The notes under the pieces: model-generated | What the model saw: only the letters and a program-made list of their open reading frames with translations | Told to the model about the DNA's origin: nothing | Database searches by the model: none | Translations under genes and position numbers: made by a program | Source of the DNA: Liquidambar formosana | Lineage: Eukaryota > Streptophyta > Magnoliopsida > Saxifragales > Altingiaceae | Direction of reading: 5' to 3' | DNA: 64,000 bases | Assembly: GCA_039720395.1 (NCBI GenBank) | Contig: CM077822.1 | Location: forward strand, 18,372,589 to 18,436,588 | Part shown: positions 14,337 to 26,330 of the stretch, one piece after another | Position numbering within the stretch: position 1 is the first letter of the stretch | How the letters are laid out: each line of letters opens with the position of its first letter

Positions 14337-17198
14337 GGGGTAGATGGGATTTGAACCCTAAATGTACCCAACCTGTGCCCCTTCACCTCCTGACCAAAAT
14401 AAAGCTCAGGGGTATCATTGCCCTATGTATTAAATGGGCAATGTTGAAAAAAAAAAATTAATAATAATAATTAAAAAAAAAAAAATGAAGGACCAATAAA
14501 TAAGGATTCCATTGGTTTCTCTCCTACTTAACCTAGTGGTTGGATTATTGCTTTCATACGGCAGGAGTCATGGGTTGGAATGGAATGGTAGGTTGAATTC
14601 TATACCCATGCCAGGAGCAAGGACAAAATTGTGTTCCTACTTGTGCCAAGGAAATAATATTCCAGCCTCATATATAGTTCTAGGAATTTATGGCTTCAGC
14701 TACTAAATTAAAAGAGAGTTGGAAGTTATTTATTTATTTATTTATTTATCTAAGATTTAATATGTGCTACTAATTAAAATTCTAGTCTAAAGATGAAAAT
14801 GATTTCTAGGTGAATTAAGAATAGGAAAATTGCGAAAAATCATTCTTTATTATAGATTTTAATAATAGATGCAAATTTAAATGGACTAGGAACATGCTCA
14901 TTTTATTATTTGTAATGTGACCTTATATATAGAAGATAACTCTCATAAAGCCTATTTTGAGAGAAGAAACTTTCAAAATTTGAACTTCTTAAGCAAGTTC
15001 ATTCTCCAAGACTCCACTAGCTAGATTAGGAGTGATAAATAAATATTTAATCATAGAATTCTAACAGCCATGAGCCATATGCCTCTATATCTTGTCACTT
15101 ACCCTCTTAGCACTTGCATTAAATTGAAAATTTAATTATACTACTATATAAAAGTAAATTCAATATCCTATTTCAGGGTCATTGGCCATTTCCGAAAAGA
15201 CTTGATTTTGCTCCAGTTGTCTTGCTTCAACTCCTATTAAAAACTCAACTAAAATAATAATAATAATAATAATAATTAATAACTAATTTCTTGAACTCAA
15301 GCAATAAGTATTATGTATTGAAGATTAGGACTGTATCCAGTTCACCGCTTTTGCGTAACCAACAGTGGGTTATGGCTTCTCTTTAACTTAAATAATAAAA
15401 TGATGAAGAGTATCTTATAAAACATAAGAATAATATAAACGACAAAATACACATAACCTCATATATCAGTGATGAGAAATGACACTGTACAAGCCGAAAC
15501 CCATGATGCAACATACGTACATTAAACACATTAAAAGCTTTTGTGAACTACCCCATCATGATATTCTTCATACATTCAAAGATTTTGGAGAGAGAAAGGG
15601 GGACAAAGGTTGGGTAAAACTTAGGCACAAAATATAAAATGAAATAACTATATATAAAAAATTGCTTCTAAACTAATCAATAATGACAGAAAAAAACATG
15701 ATCCAAGTGATTGAGAGTTAGAAGGTAATCCTAAAGGGAAAAGTACATGTGGAACTGAAGAAAGTTAGGATCTGATCAGATATGAAAAAACATTAACGAA
15801 GAAAAAATATAGATGGAATGAAATTCATATATATATGTGTGCGTAGGTGAATCTCATGTGCTAATTCACAAACTCCATTGGTTGCTTACTGTGTGCGTTT
15901 GGGATTTTGAATGAGGATATGTTTGATATGATACACAGAAGAGGGTGTGTGATATGTAATGGCGCGGAAGGGAGGAATTTTTTAATGCTTGAGCCAGCAA
16001 GTGGTACAGAGAAAAATCGCTTCAATTATGCCTGGGGATTTCCCAAAGATATATATACTTAATGTCTATGACAATTTGACAAAGGTAACAAGGAAAATGG
16101 TAATATTACATACTAATTTGGAGATGGACAAGACTGAGAGCATGATGGGCTGCGTTTGGTTTGAGGGAATGGAATGAAATGAGAGTAGGAATGAAATCGG
16201 AATGGGAATAGGAATGGGAATGGACATTCAATCCTAATGTTGGGTAAGGAATAAGAATGGGATAAAAAAACAAAAGTGGGATCCAATTCTAATGATTTTT
16301 TTTCATTGAAATGAGGGAATAACCATTCCTCCTCTTAGTTTGGGGCACCTTCCAGGAGCCCTTCCTAGGTTAGTAAGCTATATGGCGTGGGTGTTGATAC
16401 ATTAATTGTAGGATCACAAGTAAAATTGAAAATACCAAATGCTTTAGCATTCACATAAGACCGGACTTTGATTCACTTTGTCTCTCGATCATTGTCCTGA
16501 CTCCTGACTCTGTCATCAAGTGTCGATGCTTTTCTGTTGCACGATATGCCAACACTAATGATATTTGTGTACTTCACATGAACATCTTACATCAGATAGG
16601 GTGTAGCTTTCAATTTCACATTTGGAAACACTCCAGTTATAAAGATTATTGCTGAACACAGCGCAAGTAACATTACAAGATCACGGCAATTTTAGTCCAA
16701 ATGAGTCAAAAGCAATGTAAATAATAACAAATAAATACAGCAAAATCTCAATTTGCTTCAAGGAAAAAAACAAAAAGGAATGAAGATCCTCCTCTTGACA
16801 ACAAATACACCTGGATCCACCAAAATCAAACTCCCTTCCTTGACAGAGAATCAGATTGCTGCAATCTCACCATCATTTCCAGCTGAACAGATAGGGGAAG
16901 GAAGAAGGAGATGCTCCATGCAATATCATCAATCCTTACTCAGACTTCTATCCCTTGTTCGACAATCAACCATTACACTTTTGGATTGCTGGAAGAATGA
17001 AGTATCATAAGGAAAAGGAGGGGATTCAGTAAGTTCATGGGCCCAAAGGCAAAAATCATAAATAAGTTTTTTGCCATTGAATGCGTAGTTGATACGAAGA
17101 TTCAAACACAATCTATTTTGGCTTTCAAAGTTTCTGGTGATCATTCTACACACACACACAGAAATCATCAAATCAATATAAAATTTTACAGCAAGTCT
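14087..17198. other. Intergenic region downstream of CHS
   Basis: A 40-nt T-run at 14296-14335 is followed by a possible SINE tail (separate entry). At 16150-16330 lies a G+A-rich repeat of the GGAATGGAATG type beginning TGCGTTTGGTTTG, reminiscent of plant MITEs, but no clean ends were found. The rest is A+T-rich non-coding DNA. The 17.0-17.2 kb part continues, on the far side of the hAT insertion, into the 3' flank of the WDR12 copy. Confidence 0.5.
14296..14410 (-). mobile_element. Probable tRNA-derived SINE fragment
   Basis: On the minus strand a box B-like GGTTCAAATCCC is followed by CATCTACCCCC and a 40-nt A-run. Upstream is a TGGTCAGGAGGTGAAGG stretch resembling a box A region. No target duplication was recognised, so this is a tentative call. 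Confidence 0.45.
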
Positions 17199-17899
17199 CA
17201 TCTGAACAGGGCCAGCTCGATACAAGTTGAGGCCTAAGGCGAAAATTCTAATTAAGGCCTTCTAGCAAATGCACCTACTTTTTTAGATGAAATTAATTTT
17301 TCTTATTTTTCTTATTTTCTTTTTAAGCTTTTCGTATCCAGATTGGACTTTTTAGAGGAGATATTTTTAATTAAAGAAAAAAAATACCAAATAGACTACA
17401 CCAAGATACAAAAAAATATCTAATTTTAAAGGAAAAATATATTTTGGTTTGTAGAAGAAGATTTAGCAACATAGATGAAAAAAAAAATTGATAGCAAATT
17501 AGTACTTTAACAAAGAGGGCCAAAGCAATAGAACTTGGTAGCACCAGTGCACTACAGGTTTGTGACAGAGAAAATGGTGAAATATAGACTGTATGGCATT
17601 TTTTGGGGGGGGGGGGTTTACTAACACATTGAATTTTTTGTTTGGTTTGAACATGGAGTGTTTGTGCTTGAGAGTCTCTTCGTCTTATGAGAGGGAAAAG
17701 AGAGTAGATATGTGCATGGTCCAATAACAGGTACACGTCACATTTACTATTGGTGGGATGGAATTATGGAATACCTCTTCAGTCACTATGGGATATGAAC
17801 AAGACCATGAGAACCATGGCACAAGTCCTGGGCGTTGGTGCTCAAGGTATTGAATTCGTCTAAAATTTATTGTAAATAACACATGGATAGTAGGGCCAC

Positions 17900-18269
17900 T
17901 GATGCAGGACAACCTGCTGAAGAACAATGAAAGAGAAAAGAAGCTTGAAAAGAAAGAAAAGAAGCTTGGAAGAAGCAAGAAGCAAGAACCCTAGCTAGGG
18001 TTTGTTTGGACTCGAAACCCAAACGTGGGAAAACCCAATTTTAATTCATAATAAGATGAATATTAAAGAGTTATTGGAGCCCTATATATGGGTCCCAATT
18101 ACATCAAATAAGGTAAAACTCAACCCTAAAATCTAGGAATTTAAAAGGCATTTATTTAATTATTCTTGAAAATAAATATGCCTAAAATAAATATGCTAAA
18201 GCCTTGGTCTTCAAGTTAATAGGCCGTGTTAGACCACCCGGTTGAACCACGTGCATGCTGTCCCCATCA
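17900..18269 (-). repeat. 3' LTR of the PDS5-carrying element
   Basis: 370 bp, TG..CA termini. Compared with the other LTR it contains an extra 15-bp duplication around AAATAAATATGC near 18175-18197. Confidence 0.93.
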
Positions 18270-18304
18270 ACTCTTCTGGGGTGGGAGAAACTCGACCTCG
18301 AGTT

Positions 18305-19623
18305 TTAGTTTGGATGGAGATACTGAATTCGCTCATTCCAAATAAACAGATACTTTGAATAGGCCAATTGCTTGAGTTGTTGAGTTAATTCCACTTCAAA
18401 GTGTACAACCCAAAGTAAAATCTTCAATTTAGCGAAGAACTCAATCAAACAGCGATCACTTGCCAACTCAAACTTGTCAACACCAAGAAAATCTATCCCT
18501 TGTACCTCAAGCAATTCAAACGCAAACACAATATCATCCACTTTTGACAGAACAAGATTTTCTTGTGGCAAACCTTCTTCTTCAACACTCGGTACTTTTG
18601 GGGCTTCTATACTCTGTTGAAACTCTTGCACGATCATTTCTTCAACTTTTGAATTATCTGTGATGACTTCAATGTCCCCTTCCAAATTGTCTTTAGCTGG
18701 CATAGGGTTAGGGAATGAAACAACTCCTTGTGGCATAAGCTCAAGTTCAGCGGCGAGATCCGACTGCGGTTGGGCATTAAGCTTGGCATTCATGTCTTGA
18801 AAGAGCTTCATCATGGACTCCCATAGTGAGTAATCCCTTGGAGTGACTTCCACGAGATTTACGCCAGATCTTTCTCTGCAAATAGAAGCAACAATTGGAG
18901 CATAATCATTTAAGTTAAAGCTCAAGGATTGCACTGCTTCCATGAGATAGGGCTTCAATTTATCAGCACAATTTGTGAGGACTTGTTCTCCTAATTGCCA
19001 AGATAGAGATCCAATATTCCCAATCTTCTTTCGTACACTATCCAAGAGAGGATATAGAAGCTCCTTTGAGATGTCGTTACTTTCCTGCAAAACTATAGTC
19101 ATGATTTCTTCCATGTTGGCAAACATATTATCGGGACAATGGAATTGAGCCACTGTTAGAAAAGACTGAAACATCTTAATAAACAACTCGTTACATCCAA
19201 GATTCAGCATCATTAGACATAACTTGCTTCTTGCAACATATGAAGAATAGCAAAAGATGTGTAATAATATTTATACTCAGGAAATAATGTACCAAATGTT
19301 ACAACTATGACTTGAAAAACTTCTCGCATTTGCTCATCAGTATAAGAAGGACTTGGTGCAGTTATCCTCAAAATCTCGCAGAGGCACGATGCAACTGAAA
19401 CTCTCACATCAATATTCGGATGCCTCAAAAGCCTAGGAGATATTAGTGCAATCATTGAAGGCCCAAGTGCATCTTGCATGAAATGAGATGGGAATGGTCC
19501 TACTTTTGACAAGTTGTATACAAGCTTATTAAGTAGACAGCGAAGCTCACCAACATAATATGGAGGAACTATAAGTTTTCTTCCAACATCTCTGAGCAGC
19601 TTTTCAAGTTGGTACTCTGAAGT

Positions 19624-19629
<6 letters not shown>
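18305..19629 (-). pseudogene. Captured, intronless PDS5-like cohesin cofactor fragment
   Basis: Two adjoining frames, starting near 19629 and at 19213, together resemble the N-terminal HEAT-repeat part of plant PDS5 (sister-chromatid cohesion cofactor). Recognisable stretches are VSVASCLCEILRITAPSPSY, DEQMREVFQVIV, NMEEIMTIVLQESNDIS, KLKPYLMEAVQSL and PIVASICRER. The frames meet at a TAA at about 19215, consistent with a one-base deletion. No introns are seen across about 265 codons, so capture from mRNA is likely (inference). Downstream of about 18870 the protein no longer looks like PDS5 and ends in a different stretch, ELTQQLKQLAYSKYLFIWNE, which may be element-derived. Fragment only; not a functional PDS5. 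Confidence 0.82.
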
Positions 19630-19655
<26 letters not shown>

Positions 19656-19662
19656 TAATATC

Positions 19663-20336
19663 AAACAAAATAGAAATAATTGATGCAACAAATCAACCAA
19701 AGGATAACTAGGATTAGAGTAACCTGGATTGAATGGAGGATATTGCTGTCCACGAATTTGACTAAGCTAGGATAGCCTATCCTCGGTTGGAATAGCCCGG
19801 ATTGAGATGAGGATAATTTTGTCCCAAATTGGAGTATGATACTCCTGGATTAGCATAGTTTGATTCTCGGTTGGGATATCCTTGTCTTAAATCTTGGCCC
19901 AGCTAGAATAGGTTACTCTTGTAACCAAACAATCCAAATCAACTTTATATTCCACTTTAAAACCAACATTCTGGATGATTTTTCAAAGCATAAGTCTTGA
20001 AGGAAAGTGTCAGAAACAGGGAGGTGGAGGGGAGAATTCGACGGCACGCAGTCGCTGGCTGGAGGCTCTTGCCGGAAAAGTCACCGGCAGGAGAAAAAGT
20101 CACCAGAAAATTCACCAGAAAAAATCAAAACTGCTTCTTGAAGTTGAGACAACACACGAGGGAGGGAGAACGAAGGATGACGGCGCTAACAAGGGAGAAG
20201 AGTCATTGGAAACTCCAACTTCTCTTTCTCTTTTTAAGATGGGGTTGCGAGTGGTTGCGGGCTTCACAAATGGGTATGCCGATAGTGCTTCATCGGCTGG
20301 ATTTGACGGCAGCAAGTGGGAAAACCAGATCTGGTT

Positions 20337-20379
<43 letters not shown>

Positions 20380-20855
20380 CTCTGAATGGGCTAATCCGGG
20401 TTATGTGTTTGGGGGTCTGTGTACTAGGAGTTTGGGTGAGATTGGGATTTTTTTGGTTTGGTTTCTGAGTTGGACAGGGGTTGTGTATATGGTTTTGGGT
20501 TTTGTGTGGCAGTGGATGATGGTGGTGGTTAGGGTTGGTATATGGGTTTCGAAATGGGTAAGGGGTTGACTGTGATGGTGGTGGGTGCGTGAAAGATTTT
20601 GGTTTGTGCGTGGGGAAAGGCTATTTTTGAGTTGGTTGTGGATGATGTTTTTGGTCTAACCTGTGGGGGTTAGGGACTGGGTTAGTGCAGGATGTGGAAT
20701 TTGGCAGAGAGTGACGGCGGTGGAGGTTGTTTCTGCCATGGTGAAGGTGGCTGTGTATTGTGGGTTTGACAGTGAGGGTGTTGTGGCCCTGGCTTGACTG
20801 CACTGAAGGGAATCAGTGATGAAGCGCGAGACCGAAGTTTGCTCTGATACCAAGC
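19663..20855 (-). other. Non-coding internal region of the LTR element
   Basis: Between the PBS and the PDS5 fragment. It contains a 41-nt T-run (20339-20379), a G+T-rich stretch (20390-20700) and, at 19690-19960, a segment starting and ending with GAGTAACC-like words in inverted orientation, possibly a MITE. No gag-pol coding was recognised. The open frames here are driven by homopolymers. Confidence 0.6.
20841..20852 (-). promoter_or_regulatory. Primer-binding site, initiator Met-tRNA
   Basis: On the minus strand TGGTATCAGAGC lies three bases inside the 5' LTR. It is the standard complement to the 3' end of plant initiator Met-tRNA used by many LTR retrotransposons. Confidence 0.9.
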
Positions 20856-21210
20856 TGATGCAGGACAACCTGCTGAAGAACAATGAAAGAGAAAAGAAGC
20901 TTGAAAAAAAAGAAAAGAAGCTTGGAAGAAGCAAGAAGCAGGAACCCTAGCTAGGGTTTGTTTGGACTCGAAACCCAAACGTGGGAAAACCCAATTTTAA
21001 TTCATAATAAGATGAATATTAAAGAGTTATTGGAGCCCTATATATAGGTCCCAATTACATCAAATAAGGTAAAACTCAACCCTAAAATCTAGGAATTTAA
21101 AAGGCATTTATTTAATTATTCTTGAAAATAAATATGCTAAAGCCTTGGTCTTCAAGTTAATAGGCCGTGTTGGACCACCCGATTGAACCACGTGCATGCT
21201 GTCCCCATCA
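20856..21210 (-). repeat. 5' LTR of the PDS5-carrying element
   Basis: 355 bp, TGATG..CATCA termini, next to the primer-binding site. Nearly identical to the LTR at 17900 apart from a 15-bp length difference and a few substitutions. Confidence 0.93.
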
Positions 21211-23646
21211 GCCACCTTCATTTATGAGAAGTTAGTCAGACATTTGTTGTAAAAGTATAAATATAAACATTAGTCATTACTTTTTTTGTTGTAGATTTTT
21301 TTGTTCTTTTGATAATATATGTACAGCCATTTGACTCAACTTGGGAGGCCTTTCACAATTTTGAGGCCCCAAGCAACTGCCTAGGTTGTCTACTGTATGA
21401 GCCGGCCCTGCATCTGAAAAACATTCCCTCAACTTTAATAAGATATGACAGCATGGAGATCAGATGGGCACAATCTTATGTTGGTTTGAGCCCATCTTAC
21501 CACTACATTCATAATGAAAATGAACCAGAACACTAGAAGCACACTGTAAGATTGATTCAAAGAGGGAGGGTAGGAGTGTAGGACAACATCAAATCATACT
21601 TGTGGACAACAATATGAAATACAAAATGAAGTCCATAACACTAACACCAAAGAATGCATTATACCCTACCTCACTGCACAGAAATTTCGGAAGAAATGCA
21701 AAGCTTTGTGTCTGCCCCGCCACTAATGACACTGTCAGCTTTCCACCAGTCAGCACATAGCACCTGAATTTCAGCAAAGGCCACACCATATTTAAGAAAA
21801 TCTGAATATGATTGCATTAAGACTAGACAGAAACCAAAAGGAAAATGGGGTACCTTATCTTGATGTGAATCAATAATAGACAGGGGCCAATGCAACAGAA
21901 ACTTATATTATTAAAGACTAACTTTTTAAAGTGAAACAGGCCTGTAAATCTGAACCATAATTAGTAAAAGTAGGGAGAATACAGTACCGCAGTCCTTAAA
22001 TCTCATAACATTACTTTCCCATCATAAGATGCAGAAAGTAAATGAAACCATGATTTATGGTGCCACTTGCAAGCTGAAATCCAAGAGGTGTGAGATGAGA
22101 ACTGAAACACTGGAGCAGAAGTTCCTAGAGAAAATCGAGAATTTTATGTGAGACACAAATGCGCGCGCACATGAGTGAGAGAGAGAGAGAGAGAGTAAAC
22201 AGACCTGGTTTGCGAGGATCCCAAATCCTAAGAATGGGGTCAGAACCACCGGCAGCAATGAGAGCAGAACTTTCACCTCCAATATCAAGGCAGTTGAGGA
22301 CTTTCCCACAGAACTGCATGTAAAAGAGGATATTATCATCTGAAGTCCCAAATAAATAAGCTTTACACTGTTTTTTGAAATAGAAAATGAAATTAGGAAA
22401 GAGAATGTATCAGTGTTGTTGGATAAGGTATGCATCTAATGCTAATGATGGTATGCCAGCCTGTTCCTCGAAACAATATCAGACAAGAAGTAAAGGAAGA
22501 ACTTCACTTTGAAAGATTTGCATTTTCATTGAAGTATCAAATTTTTGTGCTGTGAGAATGATCTATGATTTAACGGAAACAAGCAGCAGGACAGAAAAGG
22601 ATACGAGCAGACCATACTAACTAATCAAAATAGGGATTCATTGATTTGTGGAGAGTTCAGAAATTCAGTGGATGGTTATTTTTTTCTTTTTCCCGTTTTC
22701 CTTCAAATGCCATGGGAAAGAAAGTTAAAAAATATTACATCCATTTGATGTTCAAATACCCTGTGATTGCCAGATGGTATGATAAGAATTGTGAGGGGGA
22801 AAAGAATTGAGTAGGATCAGTGACTGAACAATCTGGGAACTCCACAAAGTGACTTCCTCTTAAGATTTGAAAATGCATTCACCCCAAGTATGGGAAGAGA
22901 TTACTGTGTAACAAAGATAGATGCCTTAATAACAATTGTTTACTTTAAAAATGTGCCAATAATGCCTCAATGACTCGTTGAAAATAATTGGACTACTGAG
23001 TGTTTCACCAAGTTCATGCAAAAACAGGCTTTTCAACTACAAAAAAAAGAATTTGCTTTATTCACATATACTCACACATGCGTGAGCACGTGCACACACA
23101 CATAGATAACATAAGGTTACTCTCAAATACCATGTTCAATGAATCTTTGCCGGTTTCAGCATCCCATCTTCTAATAGAATGATCCCATGATGCAGAATAA
23201 ATTGTTTCACGTTGCGGCCAAACTTCAGAAGATATGCATTGTGTAGGCCCACAAATGCAGATACAGCTCCCCCCTGAATGACATGAAAAATCATGAGTAA
23301 TAACAAAATAGCTACCAAGTTAATATATATGACATATCAAGATCAGACCCTACCGTTCGTTCCGGTATAAATAGTCATTATCTGTTCTTCCACCGTGAGA
23401 GGGTACGAAGCATGGATATGGATACGGGATACGGATACGCCGATTCGGCAATTTTAAAAAAATGTAGGATACAATACAATATGGATACGTTAATAAATAA
23501 ATATATTAATATTAATATTTGGACTAAAACATAGATAATTAACATTAAAAAAAAAAAAAGGAAATAATAATGAAAACCGAAAGATCAAGGTTTCAAATGC
23601 AAGAATTCTTTTAAAGCTTTGTTAAACGAAATAAATTTTAAATTAA

Positions 23647-23728
23647 CCCCAAGGGGTAGCTCAGTTGGCAAGGGATCTCACCTCAGGAAGCGGAGGTCCT
23701 GAGTTTGACTCTTGCTATCCCCTTGGGG
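23647..23728 (+). mobile_element. tRNA-like/SINE-head sequence in WDR12 intron 8
   Basis: GGGGTAGCTCAGTTGG resembles a tRNA acceptor stem plus box A, and GAGTTTGACTC a box B with one key base changed. The ends, CCCCAAGGGGTAGC and GCTATCCCCTTGGGG, pair to give an extended acceptor-like stem. It fits a tRNA-derived repeat better than a working tRNA, because the anticodon arm is unclear and box B is altered. Confidence 0.55.
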
Positions 23729-25079
23729 CCACCCAAACAAGGTTTCCATTGTGTTCTACGTAGCATTTGAAAGTGTCAGCATTACATTTTCGTAGCATGT
23801 TTGAAATGAGTATTTCATTTAATGTACAGAAACATAACTTAGATTTAATTTGCAGCCATATAATACTAATGATAATAAAAAGATTCCATGAGACAACATG
23901 GTTTGCATTTTAAATTACTATTTTGGGCACTTGAATTTTTTAATTACTATTTTGGGCAATGATTGATGACTCCAAATTCTATACAACAGCTCAGTCTTTT
24001 GTTTTCTATGACCTTCCAAAATATAGATTTTTGTTCTTAAATACATGGAAAATGGATGAACATTTTTCTCATGAGGATAACGGCCCCTACAGCAGCAGGA
24101 AACATGTAATACCTCTAATTGAGATTCATCAGCTTCGTTACCCACTTTTCTCTTCTTGACTGACACTAGATCACCTTCAACATCAAACTCATTCGTCCGC
24201 CATAAATTAATTGTACAATCCCAAGAACCTGAACATACCTGAGTATATGTAACAAAGAAAAGATGGAAGCACTGAGTTCAACTTTCAAACTGAGCTCAAC
24301 TTTCAAACTCACTTTCATGCACTCTACTAAAGATATATTTAGGGCAAAAGAAAATAAACAATACCATATCTCCTGAAGGATGTGCTGCAACACTTTGTAC
24401 AGACGCTTTATGCCCACGCAAAATTTTAAAAGCTCTACTCTTTGTAAGATGGTCCTGGGGCTCCTCTGTGTCAATCTTTAAAGATGAGGGGTAATTATTT
24501 CATCAGAAAATCAAAGTTTCATTTAAAATCAGTACTTTCTTCCAACTTCCAATACCTTCCACAACCTCAGCGTCCGATCTTTTGAAGCAGTAGCTACAGT
24601 AACACTTCCAGCACCTGCATGTACATCACTGCTAGATCAATGGGCATATAATGATGTTACTGCATATGTACATACAGAAATGAACATAGCAGCAAAAAAA
24701 TTAGTTACTAAAGCACAGACAATAAAAAAAACCCAGATTTACAGATGAAGACGGTTATCTAAAATTTTCACTCACAAGCCCCTTTCCTGCAAGTATCAAA
24801 GGCTTTAAATCATTGTTTCATTTTCTAAATAGAACACATTTCAAACAACTTAATGTGGGAATATGATCCCCTTGATATGATCATTAAACAAACACAAAAG
24901 AAAGACATACCGAAGAAGCTACACTTTTTCACCCAAACTTTCTATACAGATTAGTAGTGGCTTACAAAATTCAAACCAAGAATTTCTCGTTTCCATTTCG
25001 GACAATGGTGCCTCACGCTATCTTTTGGACAATGGTGCCTCAGAGTTGAGCTCTCTTCTGGAAAACTAAAACTTGGCCT

Positions 25080-25309
25080 AGCTAGTTTACCTTTTGTTTC
25101 AGTAGGCCAATACGTTTTTTGTACCTGGGTGTCCTATGACTTTCTTGAGTCCCTGAAGATGTAATTATTTTTGCAGCTTTTTTTATTTTTTATTTTTTAT
25201 TTTTTTTTTTGTGTGTGCGTGTTGTTTGTTTCTTGCTTTGTCCAAAGGGGCCAGGGGCCCTTTTCTTCCTTTCAATATAATCTTCTACTTCATCCAAAAA
25301 AAAAAAAAA
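25080..25309 (+). mobile_element. Probable 3' end of a LINE in WDR12 intron 5
   Basis: A T/G-rich stretch followed by TTGCTTTGTCC, CAGGGGCCC, TTTCAATATAATCTTCTACTT and a 14-nt A-run resembles plant L1 3' UTRs, which often read TTTCAATAAAAT before the tail. No coding part and no clear target duplication, so the boundaries are approximate. Confidence 0.5.
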
Positions 25310-25749
25310 GTTTCAACGGCCATATCAAGATCCCATAATACAAAAATACCAATACAGAAACTTCAGAAAACAAAAGACATTTATGGACCAATAAAACTCA
25401 TAGAATTTAATAATAAGAATAATAATAATAATAAATGGTACAGAACAAGTGCACCGTGTACAGAAAATCCAGACAACAAAAATGAAAACACCATTCATCT
25501 ATTGTTTCCAGCATCTAAATGTAATATAATGATAACAACAGCGATTAATAGTAGTTTACATTTATTTATTTTTTTATCAACAGTAGTAATTTACAACATC
25601 CATCCTGATTGATAATACAAACACTCAGAATTCCAATTTTTAAAATGAGAAAAATGTTCACCAATTCTTAAATAAGTTGATTTAAGCTATAGTTTAAACC
25701 GGAATATTTTAAACAAGACCATTAAAAATAGATACTTAATAATTTTTTA

Positions 25750-26330
25750 TCTCAAAGTGGGGCACTGTTGTAGGGTAAAAGTGGTGTCTTTAGTGACATA
25801 AAGGTAGGGAGGACTTCCCAACATATGTTGCAACGTCTCCAATAGCATGCTCTTACTTCGTCTTTCCTTTAATAAGTCGTCAAATTTGGTGCTTTTTGAT
25901 CCCCAGTTGCTATGGGGAACAAAGGACGAAATACAATCGATTCCTCCCCCCGAGGCTGCTGTGAAGTCTCTGAACTCTGCCTAGTCAATGTGTTGCAGCA
26001 AGGTGTTATCTAGGGGGTAGGTTGAGGTCTTCAATTGGGGGGGAAGGGGGGGGGGGGGGCATCGGACCATCGATTAACAGCACTTTGCCTACTACGTTAG
26101 CAATAGATCTAAGGTAGTAGTCTTGATTGCCCAATCCCAACTAAATAGAAGGACTCGGCTGAGTTTGCCCTTATGGATCGATAGACTCTTCCTGTGTGGG
26201 TGCCTTGTTATGCTCTAACATCGGGTGCCGACCTTGGTCAATGGTCTTTGTACGCTTCTGTAGGATCCCTCTCTAGTCCCGTTGTACCCAAGTCAGTCTA
26301 TTTTTGTCATGCAAATATAGGAAAAAAAAA
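25750..26330. other. Unusual G+C-richer block in WDR12 intron 5
   Basis: About 580 bp of clearly higher G+C than the flanking intron, with a G-run at about 26037-26059, and no sustained frame or recognised element ends. It is most likely an inserted repeat fragment of unknown type. Confidence 0.5.

Larger units (their letters stand above)
17900..21210 (-). mobile_element. Non-autonomous LTR retrotransposon with captured PDS5 fragment
   Basis: LTRs at 17900-18269 (370 bp) and 20856-21210 (355 bp) both begin TGATG and end CATCA. They differ mainly by a 15-bp duplication in the left copy. The 5-bp target duplication GCCAC is perfect (17895-17899, 21211-21215). Next to the right LTR on the minus strand lies TGGTATCAGAGC (20852-20841), the classic initiator-Met tRNA primer site, so transcription runs on the minus strand and the right LTR is the 5' LTR. 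The internal region is about 2.6 kb. I see no gag, RT or integrase; instead it carries a PDS5-like stretch in the sense orientation. It is mobilised, if at all, by another element's proteins. Confidence 0.92.
17207..21410. mobile_element. Non-autonomous hAT transposon, interrupted by an LTR element
   Basis: The 12-bp terminal inverted repeats are CAGGGCCAGCTC on the left and CAGGGCCGGCTC on the complement of the right end (11 of 12 match). The flanking 8-bp direct repeats CATCTGAA at 17199-17206 and 21411-21418 are identical, as expected for hAT. Without the nested LTR element and one copy of its target duplication the hAT is about 888 bp, and no transposase frame is present. It sits about 250 bp downstream of the WDR12 stop codon, probably in that gene's former 3' UTR. 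Confidence 0.93.

Noticed and set aside
17371..17736. hAT transposase remnant
   Set aside because: The 121-codon minus-strand frame shows no transposase motif and overlaps low-complexity DNA.
19975..20569. Plus-strand coding frames in the PDS5-carrying element
   Set aside because: They run through a 41-nt T-run (Phe tracts) and lie opposite to the element's own transcription, with no recognised domain.
23131..23273. Alternative splice acceptor rescuing WDR12 exon 9
   Set aside because: The only nearby AG (GGGGGAG, about 23268) gives the wrong phase with exon 8, so it does not restore the frame.
23647..23728. Functional tRNA gene
   Set aside because: Box B is altered and a standard anticodon arm is not clear; the extended end pairing fits a tRNA-derived repeat.
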